Shown piece by piece: positions 62,510-64,000 of a DNA stretch of 64,000 nt; positions within the stretch are counted from its first letter, which is position 1, and each line of letters opens with the position of its first letter. Origin of the DNA: Symbiodinium natans (taxonomy: Eukaryota > Sar > Dinophyceae > Suessiales > Symbiodiniaceae); contig CAJNDS010002712.1 of assembly GCA_905221605.1 (NCBI GenBank), forward strand, positions 579,501 through 643,500. Direction: 5' to 3'. A program made the position numbers and the translations under genes. The notes under the pieces are model-generated. The model made no database searches, was not told the origin of the DNA, and saw nothing but the letters and a program-made list of their open reading frames with translations.

Positions 62510-63680
62510 CTGAAGCACCTGGCAATTCCTCTCATTGGCGCGTCGAGCTTCCATGTGCCACGCTTAGGCAGCTGGCAGCGGGTGATGATGGCAGAATTGA
62601 ACCCTCATTTCTAGACCCTCGAACCTGCCCCTAAGCCAGATGACAGGATGGGGTGCGGGTGATGCTTCTGAATCCAAAACCCCGTGAGGTGCTCTGGCGG
62701 CTGCAGTGCTCGTCAGAACCCTGGGCCTGGATGAGGGCCGTCCGCTGGGAAGGTCCGAGTTTTAGAAGACGCGGGGTTTCGATACCCTAAGCCCTCTAAA
62801 CCACAAACCCCAGAAACCCTGAACGCCCTTAACGTGTTGGCCACACAAGTTTGAGCCCTAATCCCTCGACATTCATAAAATGTCTCGAAATGAATATGTC
62901 ATGTACGTTGAGTAAACATATTCTGCTCCATTATCCGTGTCCTCCCCAAAGAAACACAACGAACGCCAACACCAAAACTCTGGACCCGCGCAACCCGAAA
63001 CCCCCGACACCCCCAAAACCAATTCACAAAATAGGCCAGACGCAAAGGCTCTGCACCCCCCCCCCCCCCCGAAACCACAGCGAAAGAACAACCCAGAAAA
63101 AGCAAACACAACCATCCAAAACGGCTGGTGCCAGAAAGCGGGTTGCAGGGAAGCCGAAAAGACGACGAACGTTTCAGAGCCATTTAGCTGAGGCTGCACG
63201 GATGAAAACGGGCCTTCCGTCGACATCTTTCAAATCCAAGCATGAAACAAACCCCAAGCGATGGACCTATGTAGTCTATACCTGGGCCCTAAAGCTACTT
63301 TAAGGGAACCCGTTGAGGCCCAAGTATAAACTTATATAGGTACATGGACCCTAAAGGGAAGGAGGTTCGGGACCAGGTTGGACAACCCCAAAGCGCGGCA
63401 TGAGGCTCTGAAGATTTCGCTTGCTTGGGGGTGGATTCGAAAATATGTTCCTTCTGGAACCCCCACAATTATGGTACATGATTCTTCTTGTTGTTGGCAG
63501 TACTGTTATTATGAACCCAGCTGTGCAACCCAACAAGCCAACAATGCCGGTTTGGGCTCCGGAGTCTTTTTATATAGAATCCACCTCTAAAGACAGAAAC
63601 GCAACCCTTCGGCTGTTATGAAATGTCCGCATCCAATAACCTTATCAGAATTTCCGCTGCCACACGATATTTCCAACCCC
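62510..63680. other. stretch without a supported gene
   Basis: CCCTAAA-like units near 62785-62825, a C-run (63056-63070), and Pro/Lys-rich open frames without a domain. Confidence 0.5.
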
Positions 63681-63980
63681 CCTAAACCCTCAACCCTCAA
63701 CCCTCAACCCTAAACCCTAAACCCTGGCCTGCCTTGTGCGAGTGTGAGAGCCGAAGCCCCTAAACCCTATAAACCCTATAAACCCTATAAACCCTATAAA
63801 CCCTATAAACCCTATAAACCCTATAAACCCTATAAACCCTATAAACCCTATAAACCCTATAAACCCTATAAACCCTACAAACCCTCCAAACCCTATAAAC
63901 CCTATAAACCCGATAAACCCTAAAAACCCTATAAACCCTACAAACCCTCCAAACCCTATAAACCCTAAACCCTACAAACC
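63680..63980 (-). repeat. 9-bp telomere-variant satellite (CCCTATAAA)n
   Basis: CCCTAAA units at 63680-63730 pass into about twenty tandem CCCTATAAA units (63762-63980). Near the end, CCCTACAAA and CCCTCCAAA variants recur in the same order twice (about 63877 and 63938), indicating a higher-order duplication. The array is cut by a short unique end (CTGATGTCGCTTCGTGAGG). Confidence 0.95.
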
Positions 63981-64000
63981 CCTGATGTCGCTTCGTGAGG

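Noticed and set aside
1-64000. Defence islands, CRISPR, prophage or transposase genes
   Set aside because: The window is eukaryotic nuclear DNA. I found no Cas, integrase, transposase or reverse transcriptase motif that I could support.

Overview
The window looks like nuclear genomic DNA of a dinoflagellate, most likely a symbiodiniacean or close relative. The main reasons are: (1) a six-exon gene for anaphase-promoting complex subunit 4 (22693-25981) joins cleanly in frame only if GA, GC and GT 5' splice sites are used, always with AG|G acceptors; (2) a near-perfect relic of the dinoflagellate spliced leader lies upstream of an intronless gene at 14.5 kb; (3) TTTAGGG-type repeats are scattered through introns and intergenic DNA; (4) a U6 snRNA-like sequence is present. 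There are no operons, bacterial promoters, CRISPR arrays, rRNA or recognisable tRNA genes.

Gene content is sparse. Confident or reasonable genes, all on the + strand: a secreted YHYH-domain protein with a long threonine tract (6140-7738); a PDZ-like plus RING-H2 ubiquitin ligase (14528-15115); APC4 (22693-25981); a membrane-anchored METTL24-type methyltransferase in two exons (28647-29826); a four-exon gene of unknown function with a Cys/His cluster (32999-34474); an intronless multi-pass membrane protein (50103-51467); and an NADPH-dependent alkenal/prostaglandin-reductase-type oxidoreductase (60914-62002). A probable 118-residue basic protein is encoded on the minus strand (51540-51896), convergent with the membrane protein gene.

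Between these lie many short stretches that read as exons: coding-like composition, AG|G before, and G followed by T, C or A after. They are listed individually with low to moderate confidence. They include a SET-domain piece (2.7 kb), EF-hand-like pieces (17.3-19.0 kb), a run of small coiled-coil-like exons (31.1-43.3 kb), a parvulin-like GGDLG motif (44.9 kb), and an 88-codon minus-strand terminal exon (11.8-12.0 kb). They probably belong to intron-rich genes whose other exons I cannot place.

The rest is repeat-rich: AT-rich tracts (9.4, 20.1, 39.2, 55.6 kb), long G/C homopolymers, CT and GA microsatellites (10.8 and 12.2 kb), GAA and ACC runs, interstitial TTTAGGG arrays, and a 9-bp telomere-variant satellite at the right edge (63.76-63.98 kb). 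The genes do not form one pathway. APC4 and the RING protein are both ubiquitin-related, but nothing links them beyond proximity.
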